Positions 1-10,594 of a stretch of DNA of 64,000 nt are shown here, in pieces. Source of the DNA: Saprospiraceae bacterium. GTDB taxonomy: Bacteria; Bacteroidota; Bacteroidia; Chitinophagales; Saprospiraceae. The position numbers were made by a program, and so were the translations under genes. The notes beneath the pieces are model-generated. The model worked only from the letters and a program-made list of their open reading frames with translations. It ran no database searches and had not been told where the DNA came from. The DNA is taken from assembly GCA_016719855.1 (NCBI GenBank), contig JADJYH010000005.1, positions 62,001-126,000 of the forward strand, given 5' to 3'. Positions within the stretch are counted from its first letter, which is position 1, and every line of letters begins with the position of its first letter.

Positions 1-3000
1 CGCTACAGCTACCAGTGGCACCAGCGGTGAGCCCAATCGGGGCAACTCCCCCACCTACTCCATCACCAACCCGGTGATTATCAGGTGATTGTCACGGACC
101 TCTACGGCTGCACGGCGGCCTCGAACATCGCAGACGCTTTTGGACTGTGCCACCGTGGGCGGCACTTGCGTGGGCGGGGTATGCCTCAGTGGCGGGTGGC
201 GGGCCACCGTTGCCCCTGGCGGCAACTGCCAGCTGGCACCAATGGCAATATTGATTTCACTTCGGCCCCGCCGCCAACTGCAACACGCTCGATTTCACGA
301 ACACCTCCACGAACTTCCTGCCCGGCGTTCGATGAACTGGTACTTCGGCGACGGCAGACCAGCACCGCCGATACAACCCCCCTGCAAACCCCTCACCCAC
401 CTAGCGGGTCGGCTACTACACCGTTCTTCTGATTGGCGAAGTGCAACGCCATCACCCCACCAGGCGGCTCATGCCTGGTCGGCACGACGTGCTGATTCCT
501 ATGCCAGGCCAGCTTCGAGAACACGACCGCCTGCCCCAACAGCCCGATGCAGTTCACCGACCGTTCCATCTGGGTGAGTGGGGCCAGCATCGTCGGCTGG
601 TCCTGGGACTTCGGTGACCCCGGCAGCGGTGCGGCGAATACTTCCGCTTCGCAAAACCCGACGCACAGCTTCGCAGCTTCCGGCACCTACAACGTCACGC
701 TGACCATCACAGCGGCCAGCGGCTGCACGGCAACCATCATGCAGCCGGTCACGGTTCGGACGCCACCGGCGGTCAGTTTTGCCTTGCCTTCGGCAACCTG
801 CGAGAACACCTCGCTGCCCTTCGATGCAATAGTCGGCAGCAACGTGGCCAGCGTTTACTAGAATTTTGGCGACCCGGCCAGCGGCAACGGCAACAATTCG
901 GAACTCGTCAACTCGCACCATGAATTCGAGCTGCCCGGCAGTTACGTCGTGCAGTTGACGGCTCTCAGCATCGAGGGCTGTACCAATGTTTACACAGACA
1001 ACATGGTCATCACCCCGAACACCTTGACGGGCAACATCACCACAGCGCCGCCCTCGCCACTTTGCGAAGGCGAGAGCACGACGCTAACTGCCCCAGCAGG
1101 TGGAATAAGTTGGGAGTGGTCCAACAATTCAACAAGCAACAATATAACAATCACAGAATCAGGCATTTACACAGTTACGCTGACCGATGCAACAGGCTGC
1201 ACCTACGCACCGCCGCCCGCCCAAGTAGACGTTTTCGGCGAGCCGAACGGCATCATCAAGGCGGTGGAATACAACGAATTTGGTCAGCCAGTGGCGTTTT
1301 TTGAAACCAGCCACTCGGTCTGCGAGGGCGACGATGTGTTCCTCGTGGTGCAGGGCAGCCTGAACAACAGCTACCGCCTGGTCGGGCGGCGAGACGGGCG
1401 ATGCACTGGAGTTCAGCGAGGACAAGGGCAACCTGCTGCCAATCGGTACCCACAATTTCACGGTGACGGTGACGGACAACGGGACTGGCTGCACCAGCAC
1501 GGAGGGGCCGTTCACGGTGACGGTGAATCCCGTCCCGACCGTGACGATTGCCAGTTCGCCTTCGGGTTTTATTTGTGAAAACACCAGTGCCACGCTCAAC
1601 GTGACCAGCCCGAATGCTACGTACAATTACCAATGGAACACGGGCGAGACTGGGACTAGCATCACAGTCGTTGCCGGAGGCACTTATTTTGCTACCGCAA
1701 TCAACCAGTTTGGGTGCAAAGGTTTGAGCAACGAAATTGACATTCACAACGCCCCTGACATTGACCTAGTGCCGCAAGGCTGCCACACCCGCTGCCAACC
1801 CGACACGATGTGCCTGCCCATTGTGCCAGACATCGCCAGCTACCAGTGGCTCTTCAACGGCAGCCCGATGAGCGCCCCGAACGGCACACAGGCCAACCCG
1901 ATTTTCAACCAAAGCGGCGAGTACTCGGTCGTGCTGACCGACATCTACGGCTGCACTTCCACCAGCGAGGTGCTCACGCTCGACCTCTTCCCCGGCTTCG
2001 GCGACATCGTGGGCGACGTGTATTTTGACGTGAACGGCAACGGCATCATTGACGCCCCCGACACGCTGGTGAGCGGCATCAACATCTTCCTGAACAACGG
2101 CGTATCGAACCTGGACACGGTGACGAGCAGCGTTCCCACGGGCTACAACTTCGTGGACATCCTCGCTTCGAACTACGACCTAATCCTCGACACACTGAAC
2201 CTGCCGCCGGGCTGGGAGGCGGTGCTGGTCAGCACCACCGTCAACCTCAGCGGCTGCGATGTGGAGGAGCAATTCGATTGGCTGCTGTTTGCTAATTGCG
2301 CAGCATCAACTGCCTCGGTTACGCTGACGGCCTGCCCCGGCAGCAGTGCCGACTACAATGGCACGCCCGTGCCGACGGGTGCTTCGCAAGATTTTACCCT
2401 CATCAACTACCTCGGCTGCGACTCGGTGGTGACGGTGACGGTGAACCCGCTGCCGACCAGCACTGGCGCTGAATCTTTCGATGCCTGCCCCGGCACTTCC
2501 ATCACGTACAACGGCACAAGCGTTGCCGCAGGCACCAACCAAGACTTCACGCTGACGAACTGGTTGGGCTGCGATTCGGTGGTGACAGTGACGGTGAACC
2601 CACTGCCGACCAGCACTGGCGCTGAATCTTTCGGCCTGCCCCGGCACTTCCATCACGTACAACGGCACAAGCGTTGCCGTTGGCACCAGCCAAGATTTCA
2701 TGCTGACGAACTGGTTGGGCTGCGACTCGGTGGTGACAGTGACGGTGAACCCGCTGTCCGCACCGACCTCGGCGGTTGGGCTTACGGCCTGCCCCGGCAG
2801 TTTTGCCGACTACAACGGCACGATGTTGCCGCCCGGCAGCGATACCCTGTTCCTCTTCCCAAGTGCGCAAGGTTGCGACTCGGTGGTGACGGTGACGGTG
2901 CAGCACTGCCGGCTAGCACTTCGACGGTGAACCTTGCTGCCTGTCCGGGAGCAACTGCCAACTACAACGGCACGGACATTCCGGCAGGCGCTTCGCAAAC

Positions 3001-4438
3001 GTTCATGCTGACGAACTGGCTCGGCTGCGACTCGATGGTCACGGTGAGTGTGGCGACTCTCCAACCCAGCACCTCAACGCTGAACCTCACGGCTTGCCCC
3101 GGAACGACTGCCATTTACAACGGAACGCCCGTTGCCGCAGGCACCAGCATGGACTTCATGCTTGCCAACTGGCAAGGTTGCGACTCGGTGGTGACGGTGA
3201 GCGTGGCGACACTGCCCGCTGGCATTTTAATAATTGATGGCCTAGCCTGTACGGGCAATTTCTTCAATTACAACGGCAACCAAGTTGCCGCTGGAACCTC
3301 GCAGACTTTTTACGAAGTGAATGCTTCGGGCTGCACCGATACGGTCATCGTGGCGGTGATGGAAGTGCCAACCAGCGCCAGCAGCCTGCAACTGACGGCT
3401 TGCCCCGGCACGACCGTGACCTACGGCGGCATGACGCTTTCGGCGGGCGATGTGCAGGATTTCACGCTGACCAACTGGCTCAACTGCGACTCGGTGGTGA
3501 CGGTGACGGTGCTTGCTGCGCAAAGCGACACGACGCAGTTGGCACTGCAAGTTTGCGAAGGCGAAACGACGAGCTACAACGGCCAGTCGCTTTCGGCAGG
3601 CGAGCAGTACACTTGGGTCGGCACCAACCAAGCGGGCTGCGACTCGGTGGTTTTCGTCAGTGTAACTGCTTTGCCGTCAGTAAGTTATGATTTGGCTGCT
3701 TCGCAAATTTGCTGGAACGCCGTGGACGGCAGCATTGCCATTGGCAATGTCAGCGGCAGCACGGGGCCGTACCAGTTTTCGCTGAACGGCACGGCGTTCC
3801 AGTCGGATACGCTGTTCGCTGGTTTGCCGCCAGGCGATTATACGGTAGCAGTTCAGGATGTGAACGCTTGCATTTTTAGTGAAAATATCAGTATTGGGGC
3901 CGTGCCACCCATCGTTGCGGAGGCCCAGGACGAGACGCTGGTTTGTGGGGAAACGGTGATGCTGCAACCGGTGGTAGTCAGTAGCTTGCCCGTATTGTGG
4001 CAGTGGTCGGATAGTTCAGGCGTGGTTTCCACCGCCGATAGGTTGCAGGTAAGCTCGCCTGGTGTGTACATTTTCACGGTGACGAACGACTGCGAGAGCA
4101 TGACCGGGAACATCAATGTGCAAGCCGAGCCGCTGGCGGAGGCGAGACTGATTTACCTGCCCAATTCCTTCTCGCCGAACGACGACGGCATCAACGACTG
4201 CTACCGGGGCTTTGTAGCTCCCGACCTCGAAATCATATCCTATGAGCTGAAAATCTTCGACCGCTGGGGCGATTTGCTGTTTGAGACCGAGGACATCGAA
4301 GGCTGCTGGGATGGGTGGTTCAGAGGGAAGGAAATGGACCCGGCAGTGATGGTGTACTGGCTGCGGATGCGGGTCAGGAACTGCGACGGGTTGGAGGAGG
4401 ATTTGTTCAGGAAGGGGGATGTGAATTTGGTGCGGTAG
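1..4438 (+). CDS. Giant SprB-like secreted adhesin, 3' part, type B T9SS sorting domain (frame-disrupted, 5' truncated)
   Basis: A modular cell-surface protein that enters the window already open. The first 540 bases read only in fragments of all three frames (for example a YQVIVTDLYGC module near 73-115). From 547 frame 1 carries a PKD-like module (WDFGDPGSG), is cut by an in-frame TAG at 859-861, resumes, and slips to frame 2 near 1375-1382. Later modules are Ig-like segments, an SdrD_B-like domain (GDVYFDVNGNGIID, about 2010-2260), nine ~51-residue repeats (about 2309-3680), a SprB-type repeat (about 3690-3900) and a CHU_C gliding-motility C-terminal domain (NSFSPNDDGINDCYRGF to the stop). 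That last domain is the known type B T9SS export signal, so the protein is expected at or outside the outer membrane. Inside the repeats, about 2632-2905 runs in frame 3. Adhesin function is inference; the domain calls are by eye. It may be a true pseudogene, but the clean repeats and intact C-terminus argue for sequence error. Confidence 0.8.
2309..3680 (+). repeat. Nine tandem ~51-residue (about 153 bp) coding repeats
   Basis: Each unit follows the pattern ACPG..x.YNGT.x.AG..x.F.LTNW.GCDSVVTVTV. Units 1-3 are the most alike, sharing CDSVVTVTVNPLP; units 7 and 9 are the most diverged. Unit 3 lacks two bases present in unit 2 (TTCGATGCC against TTCGGCC near 2630), which throws the frame until about 2905. 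The conserved cysteine pair (ACPG and GCDS) suggests a disulphide-stabilised extracellular beta-module. Confidence 0.8.
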
Positions 4439-4656
4439 TTTGTCCAGCAACCGTTCCGTAGGAACGGCATCTACCAATAATCTATCGGTAAATATTCAGA
4501 TGCGTCCTCGAAAAAATGAAATTAACAAGGCAAGGTTTGAAATAGGGGTTTGGGGGAAGCCCAATGGGCGGCGGCGAGAAGGGGAACAGTTTATAATTTG
4601 TAATTTGCCAAAACCTATTAGCGCGGAGTATAAATATTCAGGCTTGTCCATAAAAA

Positions 4657-5709
4657 ATGGAAATGAACAAGGCAATTATTTTAACGAATGGGCGGCTTCG
4701 CACCAATGATGCAAAAACAGCGCATGGGCTGATTCGAGGAACCGAACGGTTTGATATTGTAGCGGTCATTGACCCGCCAACAGCAGGGCAAGATGCAGGT
4801 GTGGTATTGGACGGGAAGCACCGGAATATCCCAGTTTATGATTCACTGGAAAATGCGATTGGGCATTTAAAAACCGTGGATTATTTAATTGTCGGTATCG
4901 CCACTGTTGGTGGTGTGCTTCCGCCCGATATGCTGGAAATTATTAAAACCGCCATTAAAAACCGCATTTCCATTGTAAACGGATTGCATGAATATTTAAA
5001 TGAAAAGCCTGAAATAACTGCATTGGCGGAAGAATATGGTGCACAGTTGATTGACGTCCGCAAACCAAAATCAAGAAAGGATTTACATTTCTGGACCGGC
5101 GAAATATACCAAGTAAAAGCACCCATTATTGCCGTCATCGGCATGGACTGCGCCCTGGGCAAGCGAACCACCGCCCGGATGATACGGGAGGCGTGCGAGG
5201 CAGCGGGCATCAATGCCCAAATGATTTATACGGGCCAAACGGGTTGGTTGCAAGGTGGCAAATATGGCTTCATCTTCGACTCAACGCTGAATGATTTTGT
5301 ATCGGGCGAAATAGAACATGCCATCGTGTCGTGTTGGAAAGAAACGCAGGCAGACTTGATTTTGGTGGAAGGCCAATCGGCACTCAGAAATCCCAGTGGG
5401 CCCTGCGGCTCGGAGTTTTTGATTTCCGGCAATGCCAAATACGTGGTTTTGGTACATGCCCCCAAGCGGAAATATTACGACGACGACCCGCTGTGGGGAG
5501 AAATCCCAAGCGTGGAATCGGAGCTAGAAATCATCGAAAAATTTGGCTCAAAAGTTATTGCGCTGGCATTGAATACGGAGGGGTGTCTGCACGATGAAGC
5601 AACTGAATATCAACGGCATTATGAAGATAGGCTTAAAATCCCCGTGCTTTTGCCGCTTGAAGAAGGTGTCCATAAAATTATACCAACTTTAAAGGCTTTG
5701 AAACCATGA
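4657..5709 (+). CDS. DUF1611 P-loop protein, DgcN-like (D-glutamate N-acetyltransferase family)
   Basis: 350 residues, intact. The N-terminal half is a Rossmann-like fold (KAIILTNGRLRTNDAKTAHGLIRG). The C-terminal half is a P-loop NTPase-like domain with GMDCALGKRTTA at about residues 162-173, followed by QTGWLQGGKYGFIFDST and LVEGQSALRNPSG, the usual DUF1611 signature. DUF1611 proteins paired with an enolase-superfamily epimerase were described as DgcN (N-acetylates D-glutamate) and DgcA (racemises N-acetyl-glutamate), a D-glutamate catabolic route. The stop overlaps the start of the next gene by 4 bases (ATGA at 5706-5709), so the two are almost certainly co-translated. Start: ATG 4657; ATG 4663 is an equally possible choice. 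Cytoplasmic. Family call is strong; the exact reaction in this organism is inference, and older annotation would say only 'DUF1611'. Confidence 0.85.
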   Translation: MEMNKAIILTNGRLRTNDAKTAHGLIRGTERFDIVAVIDPPTAGQDAGVVLDGKHRNIPVYDSLENAIGHLKTVDYLIVGIATVGGVLPPDMLEIIKTAIKNRISIVNGLHEYLNEKPEITALAEEYGAQLIDVRKPKSRKDLHFWTGEIYQVKAPIIAVIGMDCALGKRTTARMIREACEAAGINAQMIYTGQTGWLQGGKYGFIFDSTLNDFVSGEIEHAIVSCWKETQADLILVEGQSALRNPSGPCGSEFLISGNAKYVVLVHAPKRKYYDDDPLWGEIPSVESELEIIEKFGSKVIALALNTEGCLHDEATEYQRHYEDRLKIPVLLPLEEGVHKIIPTLKALKP

Positions 5710-6776
5710 AGATAAAAGCCATCCGTGCCTATTCAAAAAAAATGGCACTCACCAAGCCATATACCATCGCATACAATACTTATGCAGATGTTGAATTGGT
5801 GTTTATGGAAGTTGAACTTGAAAATGGCATTATTGGCATTGGCTCGGCAAGCCCATCGGAAGATGTGGTGGGGGAAAATCCCCGGCAAACCCTGTTGAAT
5901 TTGCAAACTGAATTTGTTCAGAAAATAGTCGGCAGGGATATTCGCCATTTTCAGCAAATCATTTATGAAGCACGGCTGCATTTCCCAAATCTGCCGGGAA
6001 CCCAAGCGGCCATTGACCTTGGCCTGCACGATGCGTTTGGAAAATACCTCGGCATCCCAATCGCAGCATTTTATGGCCAAAAGATAAAAGCCTTGCCAAC
6101 ATCGGTGACGATAGGAATAAAGAACATCACCGAAACCTTGGATGACGCCGAAAATTATGCACAACTTGGGTTTAAGATTATAAAGGTAAAAACTGGAAAC
6201 AATGTTGAGGAAGATATAGAACGGGTTTTAAAGTTAAATGAAACTTATAAAGACCGCTTAAAAATTAGGGTTGATGCCAACCAAGGCTATTCATTAAAAG
6301 ACTTGCGGAATTTTATTGCCGCTACTCAAAAAATCAATATTGAACTGATTGAACAACCACTTCCAGTTGGTCGTGAGGCCGAGCTGCTGGCGCTCAACGC
6401 AAATCATCGGAAGCTCCTGACTGCCGACGAATCCTTGAAGGATGCCAAAGCAGCATTGACGTATAGTTCACCCCCACAACCGTTCGGAATTTTCAATATC
6501 AAGCTCATGAAATGCGGCGGCATCATGGGGGCTTTGGAAATAGCGAACATTGCCAAAAATGCCCATATCGAACTATTTTGGGGCTGCAACGACGAGAGCA
6601 TCGCCAGCATCACCGCCGCTTTGCACGTCGCTTATGCCTGCCCCAACACCCGGTATCTAGACCTCGATGGCAGTTTTGACTTAGCGGAAGACCTCGTTTC
6701 GGGCGGCTTTGCATTGGAAAATGGGTTGATGAAAATCAATGAAAAAGCAGGGTTCGGGATTGAAAAAATTGGGTGA
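5706..6776 (+). CDS. Dipeptide epimerase / DgcA-like enolase-superfamily racemase
   Basis: 356 residues, full length for the mandelate racemase/muconate-lactonising family. Visible catalytic apparatus: K160-x-K162 (IIKVKTG), metal ligands D190 (RVDANQGY), E216 (LIEQPL) and D241 (TADESL), and the opposite-face lysine K266 in FNIKLMKCGG. GCNDES and the C-terminal DLDG follow, the latter typical of L-Ala-D/L-Glu epimerases. The chemistry is alpha-proton exchange at an amino-acid or acyl-amino-acid carbon. The substrate is either L-Ala-D-Glu from cell-wall recycling or, given the overlapping DUF1611 partner, N-acetyl-D-glutamate. No murein peptide permease or amidase sits nearby, which slightly favours the D-glutamate reading. 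Cytoplasmic, metal-dependent. Intact. Confidence 0.88.
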   Translation: MKIKAIRAYSKKMALTKPYTIAYNTYADVELVFMEVELENGIIGIGSASPSEDVVGENPRQTLLNLQTEFVQKIVGRDIRHFQQIIYEARLHFPNLPGTQAAIDLGLHDAFGKYLGIPIAAFYGQKIKALPTSVTIGIKNITETLDDAENYAQLGFKIIKVKTGNNVEEDIERVLKLNETYKDRLKIRVDANQGYSLKDLRNFIAATQKINIELIEQPLPVGREAELLALNANHRKLLTADESLKDAKAALTYSSPPQPFGIFNIKLMKCGGIMGALEIANIAKNAHIELFWGCNDESIASITAALHVAYACPNTRYLDLDGSFDLAEDLVSGGFALENGLMKINEKAGFGIEKIG

Positions 6777-6920
6777 AATCTCCGAAGGATTTACCTCAAT
6801 TGTTTACCTCCTTCCAATTTCCAACATAGAAAGTTGGGCAACACATTGAAATGTGGCCCTGGCGAATCCAATCTACGAATTGAACCAAATTCGTACATTG
6901 GCACGCACAACACCTGCCCT

Positions 6921-9758
6921 ATGAAGTGGAACAGCTTACCCATCCTTAGCACCACAATGATTTTCGTGGTGCTGGCAAATATTGTTTTGCCAGCAGCAAG
7001 TATTTCGCATCCAGGGGCAGGCTGCCGAGTGGCTGCTGAACGAATACCTCGAAGTCGCCGAGCTTCCAAACGATGAACTGGGCCTTGCCGACTTGTCCGA
7101 CCCGGCTTTCTCCGGCGGATTTTTACCCTACAAAGAATTCGAAAAAAAGTACCTGATAAATACCCAGGGAGGACTTGTTTTGCTCGACCCCAACAAGGTT
7201 TATTGGTGGCGGCTCAGGCTCCAAAACGAACTTGACCAGCCCATCAAAGACTGGGTGCTGTACACGGGCCGGAGCAATTTCACGGAGGTGTACGATGTGG
7301 ACGGCATGGGCCGGGCGAGGCGAACGTCCGTCACTGGTTTTTTGACGCCAGCCAACAAAAAGGATTTCACCAACGGCAACCGCCAAGCCGAACGGGTAGC
7401 ATTCAGCCTACCCATGGACAGTGCAACGACGCTGTACGCCAAGGTCAAAGTCATCAACCAAAAGCCGCCGTACATTCAAGTAAAACTGGCCAAGTCCGAT
7501 TTTTACCAGTCCCGGCAATACGTCCGAAACACCCGTGCCGACTGGGCTTTCCTTGGTTTTTTGCTGTCGTACATCCTGCTAAACCTGCTGCTCTACTCCT
7601 CGACCCTCGACCGGGTGTTCCTCTGGCATGCGCTGTTTCAGGCCGGCATTTTCATCTACCTGATGGAGTTTTTCAACGTCATGCCCGACTTGCTCTGGCT
7701 GCGTGACCGGCCGCACCTGCTCCAGTACGTGGTGTACGCAGCGCTCTGCCTCATGGACGTAGCATGCCTCCAGTTCATCCGCTATTTTATGGTGATGAAA
7801 AAGTCGAAACCGGAATGGGACCGTCGTTTTCGGATTTTCATTTGGTGCAGGCTCGCCTTTGCATTGCTGATGGTTTCGCTCTACGCACTGACCATGAACG
7901 TCAGGCTGACCGACAACATCACGTCACTTTTCCTTGTGTGCCAATACCTCGGCATTATCGTTTTATTGCGGTGGATTTTTGGAAAACTAGACCGCAGGGG
8001 CTTTTTTCTCTCAGGTGGTATGGCCTTTTTCGTGACGGGCGTCGTCCTCAATGCAATTTACGTGATTAAAGGTGTGGGGCTGCGGTTTTCGTTCACCCAA
8101 ATCGGGGTCATCGGGGAGGTGGCGCTGTTCACGCTCGGCATCGGGTTTCGGATGAGTTTTTTGCACAAAGAAAAACGCAAAGCCTTGACGTTCAAGAGCT
8201 TGGACGAGTTCAAGTCAAAATTTTATACCAATATCACGCACGAGTTTCGTACGCCACTGACCGTTATTTTGGGCATGGCGGAGCAATTGGGGGAAGCCAG
8301 GCAGCAATCTGTCGGTAGCCAAAAGGACAAGGTCGAGCTGATACGGCGCAACGGCGAGCAACTGCTGCGGCTCATCAACCAACTGCTCGATTTGTCGAAG
8401 GCGCAGTCCGGCAAGTTGGCCCTCAACCTGCGGCAGGCCGACGTTGCCGACTACCTGCGCTACCTCGTAGGTTCGTTCCATTCTTTCGCCGCCACGAAGG
8501 ACATCGGCCTGCGCCTCCTCAGCAATATTGACCGGCTCGACATGGATTTTGATGCGGAAAAACTGCAGGACATCCTATCGAACCTACTTTCCAACGCCAT
8601 CAAGTTCACCCCGCCTGGCGGCGAAATCACCGTGACCGTGGGGCGGACCCCCGCTAATTTTTTGACCATAAAAGTCCAGGACAACGGGGCGGGCATTCCC
8701 GAAGAGGCCCTTCCGCACATCTTCGACCGTTTTTTCACGGCAAAGGACACCGGCAACCCGGCAGGCGGCTCCGGCATCGGGCTGGCACTCACGAAGGAGC
8801 TGGTCGAGTTGATGTCGGGCAGCATTTCGGTGGAAAGCAAGGTGGGGGTGGGCACCAGTTTTTCGGTGCTTTTACCGATTTCCAACGAGGCCCCAATTGG
8901 CGAGCGCCCAGATTTGCCCAAACCGCTATCAGAAACCACTGCAAACCAAGTGTTTATCCCGGTGGAACAAACCTATTTCCGGCTTGGGGCGGAGGAGGAC
9001 GAAAAACTGCTCTGCCTCGTCATTGACGACAGCGCCGACATCGTGCGCTACCTGCAAATGCTGCTGGAGCCGGAGTACATCGTGGCCGTGGCCTACGACG
9101 GAAAACGGGGCATCGAAAAACCCCTGGAACTGCTCCCCGACGTCATCATCTCCGACGTGATGATGCCCGAAAAGGACGGGCTGGAGGTCTGCGACTTCCT
9201 AAAAAACGACGAACGCACCAGCCATATCCCCATCATTTTGCTCACGGCAAAAGCCACCGTGGCCGACCGCATCGAGGGCCTCCGGCGGGGCGCAGATGCC
9301 TACCTCCAGAAGCCGTTCAACCGGGAGGAGCTTTTTATCCAGTTGAAAAAATCGGTGGAACTCCGTCGCAGGCTGAGCATCTATTTTTCAAAGATGCCGA
9401 GCCTATCCAACGCCGAACCCGCCCCTGAACTTGACATCCAAATCGAAGATGCCTTCCTGCAAAAAGCCCGTGCCGCCGTCGAAAAAACTTTGCCGATGAG
9501 GACTTCGACATCCATCGGCTGTGCCGGGTGCTGACCATGAGCCGGGCGCAGCTTCACCGCAAACTCACGGCCCTCACGGGCATGTCGGCCACCCATTTTA
9601 TCCGGCTTGTCCGCCTCCGCCGGGCGAAGGAACTGCTGCTCACCACCAACCTGTCCATATCCGAAATCGCCTACGAAGTGGGCTTCCGTGACCCCAATTA
9701 TTTTTCAAGAACATTCACGGAAGAATTCGGCACCCCGCCGAGTGAGACACGTAAGTGA
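6921..9758 (+). CDS. Hybrid two-component regulator: 7TMR-DISM sensor, histidine kinase, receiver, AraC HTH (two frame breaks)
   Basis: The likely start is ATG 6921 in frame 3, giving a signal-peptide-like MKWNSLPILSTTMIF. The frame moves to 1 near 6985-7000 (long open frame 6982-9534) and back to 3 near 9485 for the last domain. Order: extracytoplasmic 7TMR-DISMED2-like domain (YWWRLRLQNEL), seven membrane helices (about 7540-8165), HisKA with H-box FYTNITHEFRTPLT, HATPase (LSNAIKFTPPGG, DNGAGIPE, GSGIGLALTKEL), receiver (CLVIDDS, acceptor aspartate in IISDVMMPEKDG, lysine in KPFNREEL), then AraC-type HTH (AKELLLTTNLSISEIAYEVGF, ending 9758). Signal sensing and DNA binding are thus one polypeptide, a common Bacteroidota design for carbohydrate or nutrient control. 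It starts 144 bases after the dgcA-like gene on the same strand, so it may regulate or sense something related; that is inference. Confidence 0.85.
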
Positions 9759-10209
9759 TTGATTTTCAAAAACTTGCCACTATTTTCCTGCCTACCTGCA
9801 ACAATAGTCCAGAAGATTTTCTGCTGCCCGCAACAATGCTCCATGCCTTTGAAACAATGGTGCGTGATGCCCGGCGGGGCCTGCCTCCACCTTTGACCCA
9901 TCAGCCAAAACGATGGTTGGAGCACGACCAGAACGGTTGATTCAAGTTAACTACTTACCACGTTCCAGGAACGGAAACGCTGGGATCGGCATTTTCTACA
10001 AGATTCCGTCCCACTGGGACGGGGTGGTAAATAGTATCAACCAAGAGCAACTGAGCCGCTACTTCAAACCGTTTCGCCAAACCTTAAAAAACTAACCAAC
10101 CCAAAAATTTCACACCCCGCACTGCCCACCCGACCCGTCGGGAGCCTGGCCAGCTTTTGCCTGTCGGTGTGCACCGGGACCTTTTTCACCTTTTTAAACT
10201 ATTTGTGCT
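9759..10209 (+). other. Gene-poor stretch
   Basis: 450 bases with no convincing gene. Two short open frames (9755-9940, 9913-10095) lack a recognisable domain, signal peptide or neighbour logic. A small hairpin (CCGTCCCACTGGGACGG near 10006-10022) is the only structure I can point to. Confidence 0.4.
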
Positions 10210-10560
10210 ATGACTAGGATGCTCGTTTTTTTGATGCTTACCGCAGCCTCAGCGCTGTTGAGCTTTGCCAATGCCGCAGAGAACGGCCAAACCTGCCCGG
10301 AACCCACCAACCTATCCATTGTCTCTAAGTCGAGTGGCAGTATTGCCTTCGATTGGAGCGATTGCATGGGAGGCTGCAACCAGTACCTGGTGAAATACTA
10401 CCGAGTGGACGATGATTTCCGCAGCCAAGTATTTACCGTTGGGAATTCCGACATTTCGTTCAGTGGATTGCCAGCAGGCACCTACGATTTCTCGTTTGCG
10501 ATTGATTGTGGCTCCGCTACGGGTGGCTGGATAGTCATTGAGGATGTTATTATCAATTGA
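10210..10560 (+). CDS. Small secreted fibronectin type III-like protein
   Basis: 116 residues. An N-terminal signal peptide (MTRMLVFLMLTAASALLSF, cleavage probably after ANA) is followed by one FN3-like beta-sandwich: CPEPTNLSI opening strand, SSGSIAFDWSD, YLVKYY, FSGLPAGTYDFSF and a short terminal strand. Four cysteines suggest disulphides in the exported protein. There is no sorting domain or lipobox, so the mature protein is probably periplasmic or released. It stands alone between a histidine kinase and a convergent unknown gene, and shares a hairpin terminator with the latter. Function unknown. Confidence 0.7.
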   Translation: MTRMLVFLMLTAASALLSFANAAENGQTCPEPTNLSIVSKSSGSIAFDWSDCMGGCNQYLVKYYRVDDDFRSQVFTVGNSDISFSGLPAGTYDFSFAIDCGSATGGWIVIEDVIIN

Positions 10561-10567
10561 TTTGTAA

Positions 10568-10594
10568 GATGGGCTGTCAGCTTGGCAGCCCATC
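10568..10594. terminator. Bidirectional hairpin terminator
   Basis: GATGGGCTG (10568-10576) pairs with CAGCCCATC (10586-10594) and is followed by TTTTATTT on the plus strand. The stem also covers the last codons of the convergent minus-strand gene ending at 10577, so one hairpin can serve both genes. Confidence 0.7.

Noticed and set aside
4439..4656. Small plus-strand frame before the DUF1611 gene (4440-4709)
   Set aside because: No domain; it overlaps the DUF1611 start in another frame.
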